Origin: Aphrocallistes beatrix
Lineage: Eukaryota > Porifera > Hexactinellida > Sceptrulophora > Aphrocallistidae
Reading direction: 5' to 3'
Assembly: GCA_963281255.1 (NCBI GenBank)
Contig: OY725492.1
Coordinates: 2,775,696 to 2,839,695, forward strand
DNA length: 64,000 bases
The notes under the pieces were generated by a model. It did not search any database. It worked only from the letters and a program-made list of their open reading frames with translations, and was not told the origin of the DNA. Position numbers and translations under genes: made by a program. Position 1 is the first letter of the stretch. Each line of letters opens with the position of its first letter. Of this stretch, positions 9,747 through 21,335 are shown piece after piece.

Positions 9747-11499
9747 ATGATGAATAAAAAGTGTGTTAAGAGACGCTGGTCTGACGATTATATCAAATAT
9801 GGCTTCTCGCAATTCTTTGATAAAGATGTCAAGAAAGCTCAGTGCGTGCTCTGTTACAGAGTACTAGAAAATGAATCTCTCCGCCCTAGCAAACTGTTAC
9901 ACCACCTGCACACGATGCACCCTGATCACAAGAATAAGGATGTTGCATTTTTTGAACGGAAACAAGGTCAAGTCAAGTATGCCAAACTCATCCTACAATT
10001 CAACTTTAGTAGCGGCATCATATTATGTTGCACTACAGATTGCGAAGCAAAAGAAGCCTCACACAATTGGTGAAACCCTTATCAAGTCATGTGCTTCGAA
10101 AATGGTGGAGTTGGTGCTTGGTGACGAGAGCCGGAAGAAGTTAGATACAATCCCTTTGTCAGATAACACGATTGCTAGACGCATTCGAAACATGGCACAG
10201 GACATTCGGGCTCAATTAATTTTAGAGCTCAATTCTTCTACACATGGGCTCTTTTCTATACAACTGGATGAATCAACCGACGTATCAAATTTCTCTCAGT
10301 TGATGGTGTTCGTACGTTGGGCTACTATTGATGGACTTCAAGAGGAAATTCTCTATTGCTCGCCATTGGAGACAACCACCAGAGCAGCTGACGTATTGGG
10401 AAACGTAGACAGCTTTTTTAAAAAACATGAATTAAAGTGGCAGAATTTATGCTCAGTTTGTACAGATGGTGCACCTGCAATGATTGGAGCTCGATCTGGA
10501 TTTGCGAAGCTCGTACGAGACTTAGCCCCAGAAGCTACTTCAGTACATTGCATGATACACCGACAAGCATTGGCAAGTAGAACTCTCCCCATGGATATGT
10601 TGTCTACTTTAACTGCTGTCATCCAAATGGTGAATTACGTGAAGCGAAGCGCTCTTAATACCCGATTGTTCTCGCAATTCTGCCGCGAGATGTCAGCGGA
10701 TCACACCACTCTCCTTTACTACACAAATGTGCGCTGGTTATCAAAGGGGAACATGTTAGATCGAGTATTCGAAATGCGGGCGGAGTTGAGAGAATTCTTT
10801 CAAGAGCAAGGACAACTTGAATTCGCTGCTTACTTTACCGATCTCTGTTTTGTTCAACATCTCGCGTATTTAGCTGACATCTTCGAAAAACTAAACCAGT
10901 TGAATTTGTCCATGCAAGGCAAGCAGACCACCATCCTCAATCTCTCAGACTCTATCAACTCTTTCCTACAGAAAATCGTGATCTGGAAATCAAATGCGGA
11001 AAAGAGTGTATTCGCTATGTTCGAAAGGTTGTCATTGCTAGGTGATGGCATAAGCATTGGCTTGGGCATTATTGAGCATCTTGCGAAATTAATGGAAGAA
11101 TTCCAGCATTATTTTCCAGATAGAAAAGACATGAATTTAGATTTGGTTAGGAATCCTTTTCACACGAAACCTGAAACTCTGCCATTAGAGCTGCAAGATG
11201 AGTTTATTGACCTTATCAATTACTCAACATTCAAAACTCTTTTTGAAAAGGAAGAATTAGTAACGGCCTGGTGCAATATATCTTCCTCATACCCACGAAT
11301 CAGCAAGTATGTGTTGAAAATGTTACTGTCGTTCCCAACTACCTACCTATGCGAATCTGCCTTCTCAACTCTTGTAACAATAAAATCCAAGGCCAGAAAT
11401 CGTCTTAATGTTGAAGATGATATCGTTTGCTCAATTTCTAAAATTCAACCGCGTATCTCACTTCTGAGTCAAGAAGTACAATGCCAAGGCTCGCATTAA
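9747..11499 (+). pseudogene. hAT transposase with BED zinc finger (ZBED5/SCAND3-like), one frameshift
   Basis: The start at 9747 (MMNKKCVKRRWSDDYIKYGF) leads into a BED finger: CVLC, then HHLHTMHPDH. Near 9985-10005 the reading moves to another frame, which then stays open to 11499. That frame gives KKPHTIGETLI, the first catalytic Asp in QLDESTDVSNF, the second in CTDGAPAMIGARSG, HCMIHRQALASR, RWLSKGNMLDRVFE, and the C-terminal dimerisation part LLSFPTTYLCESAFSTL, ending QGSH. The order and wording closely match vertebrate ZBED5-type proteins, domesticated hAT transposases. The expected product cuts and pastes elements with the flanking 15-bp ends. With the frameshift it is probably inactive unless the shift is a sequencing error. 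Confidence 0.88.
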
Positions 11500-11684
11500 T
11501 TATAATTATTATATCAGTTAATCTATATTTCCTATAATGATCCTCACCCATTCTTAATGATTGCTAGTAAAAAAGTATTAATAGTAAAATAGAAATGTCA
11601 CAGTAATGTAGTGGGCCACGGTTTTTTCTGTAGTACGCTAAGTGGGCCACAGCAGTAAAAAGGTTGAAAACCCCTGCTTTAAAT

Positions 11685-12449
11685 ATTGTGCATATTGAAA
11701 ATTGACATGACATTTTTTTGGTTTTCTAATTTTGGCTTCCATCATTCGTAATACAACGCATACAATTTTTCTCGGGAACACATTCCTAGATTTTAATGAT
11801 CTAACTTTTAATTCTGGTTCTTAGTGAGATTTTGCAACTTGTTATCGAGTGAATTTTAACATAGAGTTGCTTTATTAGAAGATATATTGGAATATTGTTG
11901 CTGATCTCTGATTTTAGCGGGGTTTTTAATATTTTTGCACCAATCCTGTCTCCCATTTGAATTCTAGGCAATAAATAAAAAATCTGGCTCGATAGATTGT
12001 AAGTTTCAAACTTATCATACACGAATTAAATCATATTAACCCCTTTCTTAACCTTATCTTTAGCCTAAAAACTTTTTAAACTCCTCTGTTTGTCCAATAT
12101 TGAAATGTTGATAAAATGAAAAATAAAGTATACTATTTTTCATTAATTATATCCTAGTCATAATGTACTTTTGGAGGTGTTCGGGGTTGAAAATTCGAAA
12201 AATTTGATCCTCATATATACGTAGATGAATGTTAATACTAAATCACTATAAAAACATCAAATTAAAATTTTCAAAAAAACGAAAAAAAAAAAAAGTTCAT
12301 TTAGTGGGTACTGCCAGCCTTAATTAATCATCCTGAATATACGTAGGTGGCCCTATTAGTTGAAATATATTACTGAAATCACATTGATTGATTTAACTAT
12401 AAACCAACTTGTTCACCTTTATCCAATTGTTATATTGTTTCCATGTTTC
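11685..12449. other. unassigned AT-rich stretch
   Basis: No gene or repeat with definable ends seen. Open frames on the minus strand here are short and without recognisable motifs. Confidence 0.35.
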
Positions 12450-12547
12450 TAACTTATGGGTCATGAATCTGATTTCTTGGAGGATATTAAAAGCTAACCC
12501 CCAAATATAACTCACAACTTTTCACAAAACAAGATATTAATGATAAA

Positions 12548-13099
12548 ATTCGTATTTTGCGCACACCAGCACTATTGAAAAATACTCCTGAACATTTCAA
12601 ATGGATCCGTTTGAATGCTCGTTTTACTATCGTATAATATCTAACTTCACACATTCTTCATTTAAGAGGAAAAGATAACGGATCAAATAAACGTGTAATT
12701 GCGGTAGAGGACATGTTTGAAACTTCCATATAGAAATAGATCATTGCAGACGTGAAGGACTCTATGCACGTATATCGCAGGAGTTTTACGGCATTACTAA
12801 ACATATATGCCAAATATTTGTTTCATATTGTGAGTTATGTCAATTAAAAAAAGCTAAGAAACCCCTAAGGTCATTGGTCGTTAAGCCCATCGCTTCTTCT
12901 TCATACTTATCCCGTGGTCAAGTGGATTTAGTTGACTTTTCGACTACTTTTCCTGAGGAAAATTTTCCTTATAAATGGCTGCTTGTTTATCAAGGTCATT
13001 TCATCAAGTTTGTGAGGATACGCGCTCTTAAAACTAAGACAGCTACAGAGGTAGCTGATGTTTTGCTGGACATATTCTGGGTCATGGGTGCTCCCATTA
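12548..13099 (+). pseudogene. retrovirus-like integrase, N-terminal and first part of core
   Basis: After a degenerate zinc-binding region, the frame from 12874 reads SRGQVDLVDFSTTF, the first catalytic Asp region, then FPYKWLLVYQGHFIKFV and ALKTKTATEVADVLLDIF, and GAPII at the point where the mariner enters. These phrases are characteristic of the KRBA2-like integrase group rather than ordinary Gypsy integrases. The protein would join transposon ends to target DNA in the nucleus. Confidence 0.7.
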
Positions 13100-13164
13100 T
13101 ACGAGGGTCAGTCCAAAGGTTTTGTCGTACATAAAAAATAATTAACCAATAGTAATCAAATTTT

Positions 13165-16100
13165 CACAGCTTCTCAAAGTATTTACCACTACATTTTATG
13201 CAAAGTTGCATACGATGAAACCAATTCTCGAAGCAGTTATGCCATTTTTCCTCTGGCAGGGTCCAGATCCAGGGGACACTTCGAACGCCAGTCGGGCCTC
13301 TTCCGGACTGCCAAACCTGATTCCGCGGATCTTTTCTTTGATAGTTGGGAATAGGAAAAAGTAGCATGGGGCCAAATCTGGACTGTAGGGGGGATGCGAT
13401 ACCAACTGGACCGAATTTTCAGCCAGGAAGTCCAGTGTTTTGGCTGCAGTGTGTGCCGATGCATTATCGTGGTGAAGGAGTGGGCCTCGGATGCCGGCCT
13501 TACTCCAAGCTTCGAAGGCCTTGGGGAGACAATTGTTGATGTGTTATGATCACAGTTCAGGAAGTGATTAACCACTTGGAATAGCAGATATAGTACTTGT
13601 ATAATGCGATATAATATGAGCTATAAAGCGAAAAGAATTCTAGTTAAGTAATCGTGCATACTAGTGCCTTGAAGTGGAGCTGCGCTAGGCGTAGTTCCTA
13701 TATCTAACTAAGATCTCTGGTTGCCTAATAACCTAACCATAACATCACCCCCCTTTTATCTTTCCCCTGCTAGTTCTTTTCCTTGAATCTGTTCGACACC
13801 CGGTCCCAAGGTATGAATTCTCCATAGTATTGTTTGGGTTTTTTGATACGCGAGGGATACCGTCTCTGTACTTCCTCTGGCTCTGCGGCTGGAACCTCAT
13901 TTCTGTATTCATTGGCTGCATGTGCTTGCTCTGACTCTTCACTCGGCAGTGCGATGTCTGTCCGTTCGTCATCTATCTCTCCTCCCGAGTTTCCTGCGGA
14001 GTTCTGTAGAGGCTGGGCCACCACCAGCTCCTCTCCATTCGTCTCTAACCTCTCCGAGATCCCACTCATTGGTTGTTCCGGTTCAGGTGTGGTTAATGCT
14101 ATTTCGCCTGGATAAACTTTGCATCTGTCGAGGTGGACCCATTTCGTTCGATATCGTTTGTTACCTTCCCTCCAGCCACCTCTTTGAGTCTTCAATTTCA
14201 CATCTGGGCCCCTTCTATCCAGCACCTCATACGGACCCTCATATCGTGGGTCTAATGCGTCCTGTCCTAAGCATTACTTTATTCCCCTTTTCGACCTCCG
14301 AGCTCTCTCTGCCTTTATTCCGCAACTCTCTAGCCCTCGATAAGGCCCTTGTACTGTTTTCCTTCGCCATGGCGTTTAGTTCCGACTATTTCCTTTTGAG
14401 GCTGTCCAAATACTCCCCGTGCGAATTCTGAGATCCATGGACCAGCTTTTTGCACGAAATATCAATGGGAGATCGTGGTTGCCTCCCATACGTGAGTTCA
14501 TATGGAGATACTTTGCTCGATGCATTGGGCATACAATTGCAATAAAAGCTTGCTTCGCTGAGCAGGGCGGGCCATGATCCCTTATCTAACTGGCGATCGA
14601 GCATGAGGCACATTATCACCTGCTTGATAAAGCCAATATTCCTCTCTGCCATGCCATCACATTGGGGATGGTATGGTGTGTTGTGGCGTTTTTCAACCCC
14701 TAAAGGAGTGCAGAACTTCCGGAATTCCGATCCATCGAGTTGAGAGCCTTGGTCGGTGATCACTATCTCTGGGGTACCATGCCCACGATACACCCATCCC
14801 CTTTCAAATGCTGCAACGACACTCTCGGCCGACTGGTTGTGAAGCGGCATCAGTTCTACGAGACAGGTGAATAAATCTACCATCATCAAAAAGTATCTGT
14901 ATTCTCCATCTCCCCATGGGAGTGTCCCTATGTCAACTCCCACTGCACCACCCGGATAGTCTTTCCCGAGCACTAAAGACTCTATTGGCTCTTTGGCCCG
15001 GAGAGAGGGTTTGACTCTTTGGCACACTATACACGCTCGACAATATATTCTAACATCCCTAGCCATTTTGATCCAGAAAAAATTTCTTCTTAGTGCTGCC
15101 AGAGTCCCTGCTACGCCGAAGTGTCCCAAGACATGAACTTCTTTCAATATCTCCTTCCTCAATTCGCTTGGCACTACTAGCCTTTGGTCAAAGTACAAGG
15201 CTGACCCCTCTACGCTCAAATGGCTTGAGACTTTCTTCAACTGGCCAGACGATATGACCCTCTCCTTTTCCAGCTGGTCAATAGCCCTCTGTATGACCGA
15301 GTCCTCTTTTTGTTTCTTTAGTATCTTCGAATACATCTTGTCTTGCGCCCCCAGTATGTAGACCCGATCTTCAAACTCCTCTTCATTGCTCACTGCCTTG
15401 TCGTGTCTGAGATTCTCCGTCCGGCTAAGATAGTCCGCGGTTAGATTCTGGGACCCTGGCCGATATTCCACCCGATAAGGCAACTCCTCGAGTTCCAAGA
15501 TCCAGCGGGCATACGTATGCCGTGGATCCTTTTGCTTCCTAAGCCATTGCAAAGGGCAATGATCCGTAAGAAAGACAACCTCGATAGCAGCCCTCAGGTA
15601 GACAGACCAATTCCTAGCTGCAGACACTATAGCCCAGGCTTCTAATTGTCCAGCGCTGTAGTTTGACTGAGCTGGAGTTAGTGTGGAAGAGTAATAACAA
15701 ATTGGCCGCAATTTGTTTGCGACTGGATCTTCTTGGGAGAGTACTGCGCCCACCCCCTGTGAGCTCGCGTCTGCTTCGACATAAAAGGTCTTTTCCAAAT
15801 CTGGGAATGCTAAAATTACCGGTTCCCTCAACAATTTATCCCTCAGCGATGCAAACGAACCCTCGGATTCGTCAGTCCATTCCCATTTTGCTCCTTTCTT
15901 GGTCAGTGAATATAATGGTGCTGCTATCGTGGCCATGTTGGCGATGTAACCCCTATAGTAGTTGACCGTACCTAGAAACCGTTGTAACTCTTTAACCGAT
16001 CGCGGTCTGGGGAATGATTTTACTTTCTCCAGATAAGATAAAACGGGTCTTCTACCAGTGCGAGAAATGTGGTGCCCGAGAAACTCGCACTCAGAATATG

Positions 16101-17516
16101 CGAGACGACATTTGTCCCTTCGTAATTGAATATTTGCGCGTCGGAGGCGTTTGAAAACTTCCCAAAGGTGATGATAGTGTTCTTCGAACGATTTCGAGAA
16201 TATAATAATGTCATCCACGTAACTCTGCATATTTGAGGCCTTGCAACGTTTTATCCACCAGCCTCTGGAATGTAGCACCTGAATTTACCATTCCGAAAGG
16301 CATGACCAGCATTTCATATAATCCCCTTGGGGTATGAAATGCTGTCTTCTCTACGTCCTTTTCTCTCATGGGTACGCACCAGTATGCGCTGGCCACGTCA
16401 AGACATGAAAAATACACGCTTCCATCAAGCTTATCCAGTATCGATTGAGGGTTAGGTGGTCCGTATGCGTCTCTTTTGGTAATTGAGTTCAACTGCCGGT
16501 AGTCCACTGCGAATCTCATCCGTCCGTCCTTCTTCTTGACTAAGACTACATCACTTGCCCAGGAAGATTTTGAAGGTCTGCATATGCCGTTAATGCACAT
16601 CTCGTCCACTTGCTTCGTAATTTCCTCTTCCCATGATGGGGGAATTCTCCCAGGTCTTGATCGCAATGGGGTGTTTGATTCCAGTTCGACGCCATGGGCG
16701 TGATTCATCTCCACTCATAAAGAGAATTCTAGTTAAGTAATCGTGCATACTAGTGCCTTGAAGTGGAGCTGCGCGAGGCGTAGTTCCTATATCTAACTAA
16801 GATCTCTGGTTGCCTAATAACCCCTAACCATAACAGATGTACCAATCAGCATTGACTGTACGACGATCCTCGAGAGGAACTATGGCTACTGGGCCCGTCT
16901 TACAGAAAAATGCTGCTACCATCTTCTTCCCGACGCTTCGAGCCCGGCGAACTTTTACAGGGGGATCTTCTCCAGGAAATACCCATATTGAAGATTGCCG
17001 CTTTGTTTCCGGATCGTACTGATAGATCCATGTCTCATCACATGTTAGGATATCATAAACACGTTTGGACCCTCCTCCGTTGAATTTCTTGAGCATAAAC
17101 TTGCACCACTCTACCCTTGCCTCCATCTGCAATTATGTGAGGTTATGAGGGATCCAACGGGCCGCAAGCTTACTGACACCGAGATGATAATGTAGGATAG
17201 TATTAATGGCTGCTTTTCCGATGTCTAGGGTCTCAGCAAACTGCTCATAGGTAATGCGGCTATCCTCTTTGATCAACGACTCCACAGTGGCAATATTCTC
17301 TGGAGTGACGGCGGTTGAAGGCCGCCCAGACCTAGGCTCATCTTGTAATGACGTTCTATCCCTCTTGAATTCTAGAAACCAACGCTCCACCGTGCGCTTA
17401 GATGGAGCTTGGTCTTGGAAAGCTTCCAGTAAATTATTGTGACTCTGCTCCACTGATAACTTGCGCATAAAGTCATAGAACATCATGGCTCTAAAATCCC
17501 TTCTTTCTAGCTCCAT
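13165..17516 (-). pseudogene. mariner transposase, split by Gypsy insertion
   Basis: From 17516, MELERRDFRAMMFYDFMRKL starts the helix-turn-helix part, with SKRTVERWFLEFKRDR and DEPRSGRPSTA as typical mariner phrases. A single in-frame stop lies at 17133-17135. The frame then continues with ARVEWCKFMLKK and TCDETWIYQYDPE (first Asp). The Gypsy element interrupts at 16839. The rest, at 13539-13165, carries HHDNASAHTA-like coding (second Asp) and VSHPPYSPDLAPCYFFLFP (third Asp, D34D type). Besides the insertion and the stop, the third part uses more than one frame. All three catalytic Asp codons survive. Confidence 0.87.
13542..16835 (-). mobile_element. Ty3/Gypsy LTR retrotransposon, fossil
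   Basis: Minus-strand element of 3.3 kb with TGTTATG...CATAACA repeats at its ends (13542-13745 and a shorter copy 16715-16835) and a 4-bp target duplication, GATG, at 13538-13541 and 16836-16839. Parts seen, in order on the minus strand: reverse transcriptase, RNase H, integrase with zinc site and catalytic core, and a C-terminal tail. The gag and protease region is absent, so it is a deleted, non-functional copy with a few breaks. The shared part of the two repeats differs at only a few positions, so it is comparatively young, and it is younger than the mariner it entered. Confidence 0.9.
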
Positions 17517-17703
17517 TGAGTAATTATAAAATCTGTATAGGCGAGCTTATGGATAAAATAGCATAAGTCAAGAAAAAAGCCTAATATAGAGCTCAAATTC
17601 ACAGTGGAGTCATCAAACATAACCAAGAATATAGTCGATAAATTATTAGACTGTACGCTGAGTGGAACTGGTGTACGACAAAACTTTTTGACTGACCCTC
17701 GTA

Positions 17704-17900
17704 TTGCAGTCTGATAATGGCAGAGAATTTTTAAAATGAATTATTGTTCAATACTCTAAATCAGTACTGGTCTTCTTCAAAAATTATCCATGGGAAACCT
17801 CGACATCCTCAAACTCAAGGATCGGTAGAGATTGCAAACAAGGACATCAAGAGACTCTTCGCCGCTTTGCTTTATGAGCGGCAATCAACTTGTTGAGTTA
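17704..17900 (+). pseudogene. integrase core, second part, after the mariner
   Basis: Directly after the mariner's TA the sequence reads LQSDNGREF, the second catalytic Asp of the integrase core. Then follow the conserved GKPRHPQTQGS-like block and a helix with NKDIKRLFAALLYERQ. The mariner thus split the core between its first and second Asp. Confidence 0.68.
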
Positions 17901-18389
17901 AACATATAAAAGAAGTACAGTATTAAAAAAATATCAGTTACCATAGTGGGTTAGGAATGTAACCGTTCCAATCAGTCTTCAACACTAAACCTCTATTGCC
18001 CTTTCCCAACAAGGTATTCCGGATGAACTTTCCAGCAGCATATTGACAGAAGAGGATTATGAACAAATAATGAACAAGATAAATCTTTCAAGTTCTCAAA
18101 CTTCCATTCCTTCCAATCACCTACCATCTCCACAAGCTTTGCAATCACTAGATACTATATCATTTGAATATCAGCAATAAACTAACAACAATTTATTCCA
18201 ACCTAATTATGCAGATACTTACCTTGAGGACATTTCTAAACCTGCTTAGTCTTCCAAATTGTTATTGTGGACAGATAATTCATCAGCACGACTACAGTTC
18301 CAAGTTCCCCCCCGTTACTGATAGTTGCTCAGAAAATTCTGATAATACCAACAGTACATGCATAGCACCGGCGATACAACCACATTCTC

Positions 18390-18600
18390 TATCAGTAACA
18401 TGGGGTGTCCAGTTTGTAAGCTAGAGACAGCCCATACTTGTATAGATTGCTTTAGATATGTTCATATTATTTGTGATCGCAGTATTGGAGAGGAATGATA
18501 TGGTAGTTCAATCTTGTGTAATAAATGTGATTTGAAGAGAAATCAAAATGATGCTGAAGCAATGCGGCACAAATTAAAAAGAAAACAAACGCAGCAACAT
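18390..18600 (+). pseudogene. Cys/His-rich C-terminal module of the integrase protein
   Basis: A reading of CPVCKLETAHTCIDCF followed by VHIICDRSIGEE and CNKCDLK gives CxxC, CxxC, HxxC and CxxC pairs, a zinc-binding, PHD- or ZZ-like arrangement. KRBA2-like integrases are known to end with a comparable 'C..C...HxxC' block containing GEEGxG. Its role there is not established; protein or histone binding is a guess. Confidence 0.5.
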
Positions 18601-18665
18601 CAGCGTATGTTAAAATCAAGTATAATGACAACATTGGAAACAAGAATTTGTTAAGTATTATTTCA

Positions 18666-19043
18666 AATAAAGAGGATGGTTTGTATACTATATCGACAAG
18701 ACAAGGGACAATATAATCTCTTTATACGAGGAATCAATTCGAAGTATGTCCCGTTCGGGCGAATCTTAATTTTTACCTTCATTTATCACTTGAAATAAAT
18801 GAATATTTCAGACATATGAGAGTTTTCAATGAATTTGACCACTCGAGTGAATAAAAAATTGTATAATTTACTGTTAATCTTCTTTCTAACAGGTACATAA
18901 AATATTTAGCACACTCTTTGGGGGGGCGATTACTCGACGAAGGTGATTATTGAAGGCCGACTACTATTCGGATATATATGGTGTTTTTTTCCTTTTATTC
19001 AGTAATTTCTACTATAGAAGTTAATTCTTATAGTTTTCTTATA
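18666..19043. other. unassigned stretch with a MITE-like right end
   Basis: A block near 18921-18983 (AAGGCCGACTACTATTCGG then ATATATATGG) resembles one at 35840-35889, suggesting a shared short repeat. Nothing else is recognisable. Confidence 0.4.
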
Positions 19044-19522
19044 CTCTAACCGGATAAAAATGTTTGAAATCCATACTATTTTCCATCATAACTAGTAATA
19101 AAGTGGGTCTATTCTTGGAAAGATATGTAATCAAACTGTAACACACTGTAATTTCGATTTCAAATTCATATTTTACACATACGAATTACTCCGGTTTGAA
19201 ACCTTCTATTGCTATATTCATTCATAAGTTGAATTTTTATCAATCTATGTAACTTTGTGCCACTTTTTTACTCCCATTAACATTAGACATGATGACGTGG
19301 AGTGGCACAAAGTGGCATAGTTTGATGAATCTTAACCTTGGAAGTGAATAAATCAATAGAAGGCATCTAACCTGAGTAATTCGAATGTGTAGAATTTGAA
19401 TTTGAAATCGAAATGACAATCTCTGTAACAGTTTGATTACATTTCACTCATGAATAGACCCACTTTATAACTAATTATGATGGGAAATAGTAAGAATTTC
19501 AAATACTTTTGTCCGATTAGAG
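19044..19522. mobile_element. Tc1/mariner-type MITE
   Basis: Inverted ends ACTCTAACCGGATAAAAATG and CTTTTGTCCGATTAGAGT, with matching internal arms (GTGGGTCTATTC and GAATAGACCCAC; TTGTGCCACTTT and GTGGCACAAAGTGG). TA flanks both ends. It belongs with the copies at 40263-40755 and 59715-60200. No coding capacity. Confidence 0.7.
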
Positions 19523-20150
19523 TATATTAAAACGCTAGGATTTGTTTTTGTGTGTTCGTCCGAATTGATTGAAGAATTGGCAAGTCGTAGGAATATGAAA
19601 ATTGGCATGCAGGTGTCAAATGATATGACTACGATTAATTTCTACGATCTAAGCGAAATTTTCACACCTCTACAAAAAGAAATGGAAAACAATTTCACAC
19701 CTTTTCTATACAAAATATATAACTACACAATCACAATGGAAATCATTGTACGGCACTACAATAGATTGTCATTGTTATTAATTAAACCCGCTCTTGGCGA
19801 GGTGTTTTGTAGCGTCATTTCCGGTTTAAGCCATTTTGGGTGAGGAGGCCATACAAGTTTGGGTCTGACTATAAATAGAAAAAAACACCAAGCCAACCGC
19901 AGGTTACGGTACTTCAAAGCCACAACTTATGTTTGATATCTTAAATGTATCATAATATATAGCAATAAAAAGATTATTTGCATATTTTCATACCTTTATA
20001 TACATATTTTCACATCATTTGACACATTTTGAAGAATATGCTAGAGACTAGCTTCCAACGGGTGACATGAGGTTTTTAGGAGTGTAGATTTCGAATATCA
20101 TATTTTCAGGTCTATATGATAAATTATTTGTTTATTAAATTCGTTTACAT

Positions 20151-20826
20151 CCTTACTATTAAAACTCGATTATTGTTTGTTTGTTTGTTTGTGTGTGTAT
20201 ATATATATACAAGCGCGCTTCGCTTGCTTGCGCTGCGCGGCTGGCGGACACTTTGTGTCCGCCGGAGGCGCCCTTTGGGCGCCTGAGGTCTCATTGGTTA
20301 ATTATTTGGGAGATTCGCTTTTTTGCGCTCCGCGCGCGGCGAACACTTCGTGTCCGCATGAGGCGCCTGTGGTCACCATTGATTAATCATAAGGGAGATA
20401 ACATCTCTAAATACGTCTGTCTATTATAATCGATATCGCACGAAAAATCACCAAATTTGTCAATTTTTATAATTTTGACGCGTAATGATGACGTCATAAC
20501 AAAGTGATGAGTCATCATTTTTTGATGAAAGTCGCATCATATGTGAGGTATGTTAGTATACAGATTCTATTAAAATTTCAGCCTTCTATCTCCTATAATG
20601 GCTGAGTTATGCTCGAATAACTGTGTTGCTTAACTTTTAAAAATGTGACAATGACGTCATAATTCCATGATGAGTCTACATTTTGCTCTGAACTCAGAAC
20701 TTACTGGAGCCATAGCCAAAAGACTCCCACATGCCAAAAATCAGCCTTCTGCGCCCGGCAGTTTCTTCAATCAATTCGTTACAGAGAGATATATATATAT
20801 ACAATCATCGAGTTTTAATAGTAAGG
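20151..20826 (+). mobile_element. 676-bp repeat with inverted ends, family 'CCTTACTATT'
   Basis: Left end CCTTACTATTAAAACTCGAT, right end ATCGAGTTTTAATAGTAAGG. Inside are a GC-rich hairpin block near the left (GCGGACACTTTGTGTCCGC), two TGACGTCA palindromes (20489, 20652) and a conserved block ending TCAATCAATTCGTTACAGA before a TA repeat. Partial copies: 20827-21335, 25490-25650, 25830-26125, 26385-26756, 33330-33985, 34490-34860, 58540-58990. Probably Helentron-related. Confidence 0.7.
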
Positions 20827-21335
20827 ATATATATATCTCTGTAACGAATTGATTGAAGAAACTGCCAGGCACAGAAAGCTGATTTTTGGCATGTGGGAGT
20901 CTTTTGGCTATGGCTCCAGTAAGTTCTGAGCCCAGAGCAAAATGTCGACTCATCATGGAATTATGACGTCATTGTCACATTTTTAAAAGTTAAGCAATAC
21001 AGTTATTCGAGCATAACTCAGCCATTATAGGAGATAGAAGGCTGAAATTTTAATAAAATCTGTATACTAACATATTCCACATATGGTACAACTCTCATCC
21101 AAATATGATGACTCATCACTCTGTTATGACGTCATCATTACGCATCAAAATTTTAAAAATTGATAAATTCGGTAATTTTTCGTGCGAAATCGATTATACC
21201 AGTAGGACAGACATATTTAGAGATGCTATCTCCCTTATAATTAACTAATGTGACCCCAGGCGACCGAAGGGAGCCTCCGGCGGACACGAAGTGTCCGCCA
21301 GCCGCGCAGCGCAAGCAAGCGAAGCGCGCTTGTTA
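20827..21335 (-). mobile_element. inverted partial copy of the 'CCTTACTATT' family
   Basis: Reads as the reverse complement of 20220-20790, from CTGTAACGAATTGATTGAAG to the GC hairpin GCGGACACGAAGTGTCCGC. Together with the preceding copy it forms a palindrome of roughly 1.1 kb. Confidence 0.75.

Larger units (their letters stand above)
9241..11676 (+). mobile_element. hAT transposon, nearly complete, 8-bp target duplication
   Basis: The ends CAGTGTTTTTCAACC and GGTTGAAAACCCCTG are inverted repeats with few mismatches. CTTTAAAT occurs at 9233-9240 and again at 11677-11684, an exact 8-bp duplication. At 2436 bp with a transposase on the plus strand, the element is close to intact, apart from a frameshift in the transposase. 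The exact duplication suggests a fairly recent insertion. Subterminal GTGGGCCACGG blocks occur near both ends. Confidence 0.93.
13102..17701 (-). mobile_element. mariner transposon, interrupted by a Gypsy element
   Basis: The ends CGAGGGTCAGTCCAAAGG and CTTTTTGACTGACCCTCG are inverted and flanked by TA at 13100-13101 and 17702-17703. Without the Gypsy insertion the element would be about 1.3 kb, the usual mariner length. The transposase lies on the minus strand. It entered the integrase gene of the surrounding element. Confidence 0.92.
12450..18665 (+). mobile_element. integrase-coding DNA element (Ginger/KRBA2-like), interrupted by mariner
   Basis: Plus-strand coding pieces appear in the order of KRBA2-like integrases: an N-terminal KIRILRTPALLKN-type block near 12548, a zinc-site half (SYCELCQLKKAKK) near 12830, the catalytic core 12874-13099, continuation right after the mariner at 17704 (LQSDNGREF), GKPRHPQ near 17795, and a Cys/His-rich tail near 18403-18540. 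The outer ends could not be defined. This family is known as Ginger DNA transposons, whose integrase is related to that of Gypsy elements. The copy is decayed. Confidence 0.65.

Noticed and set aside
13834-14431. Long plus-strand open frames (93 and 169 residues) over the Gypsy fossil
   Set aside because: They lie antisense to the element's own coding region and have no domain-like motifs; shadows.
20177-20429. Two overlapping Ala/Arg-rich frames
   Set aside because: They cover the GC-rich hairpin block of the 'CCTTACTATT' repeat; composition artefact.
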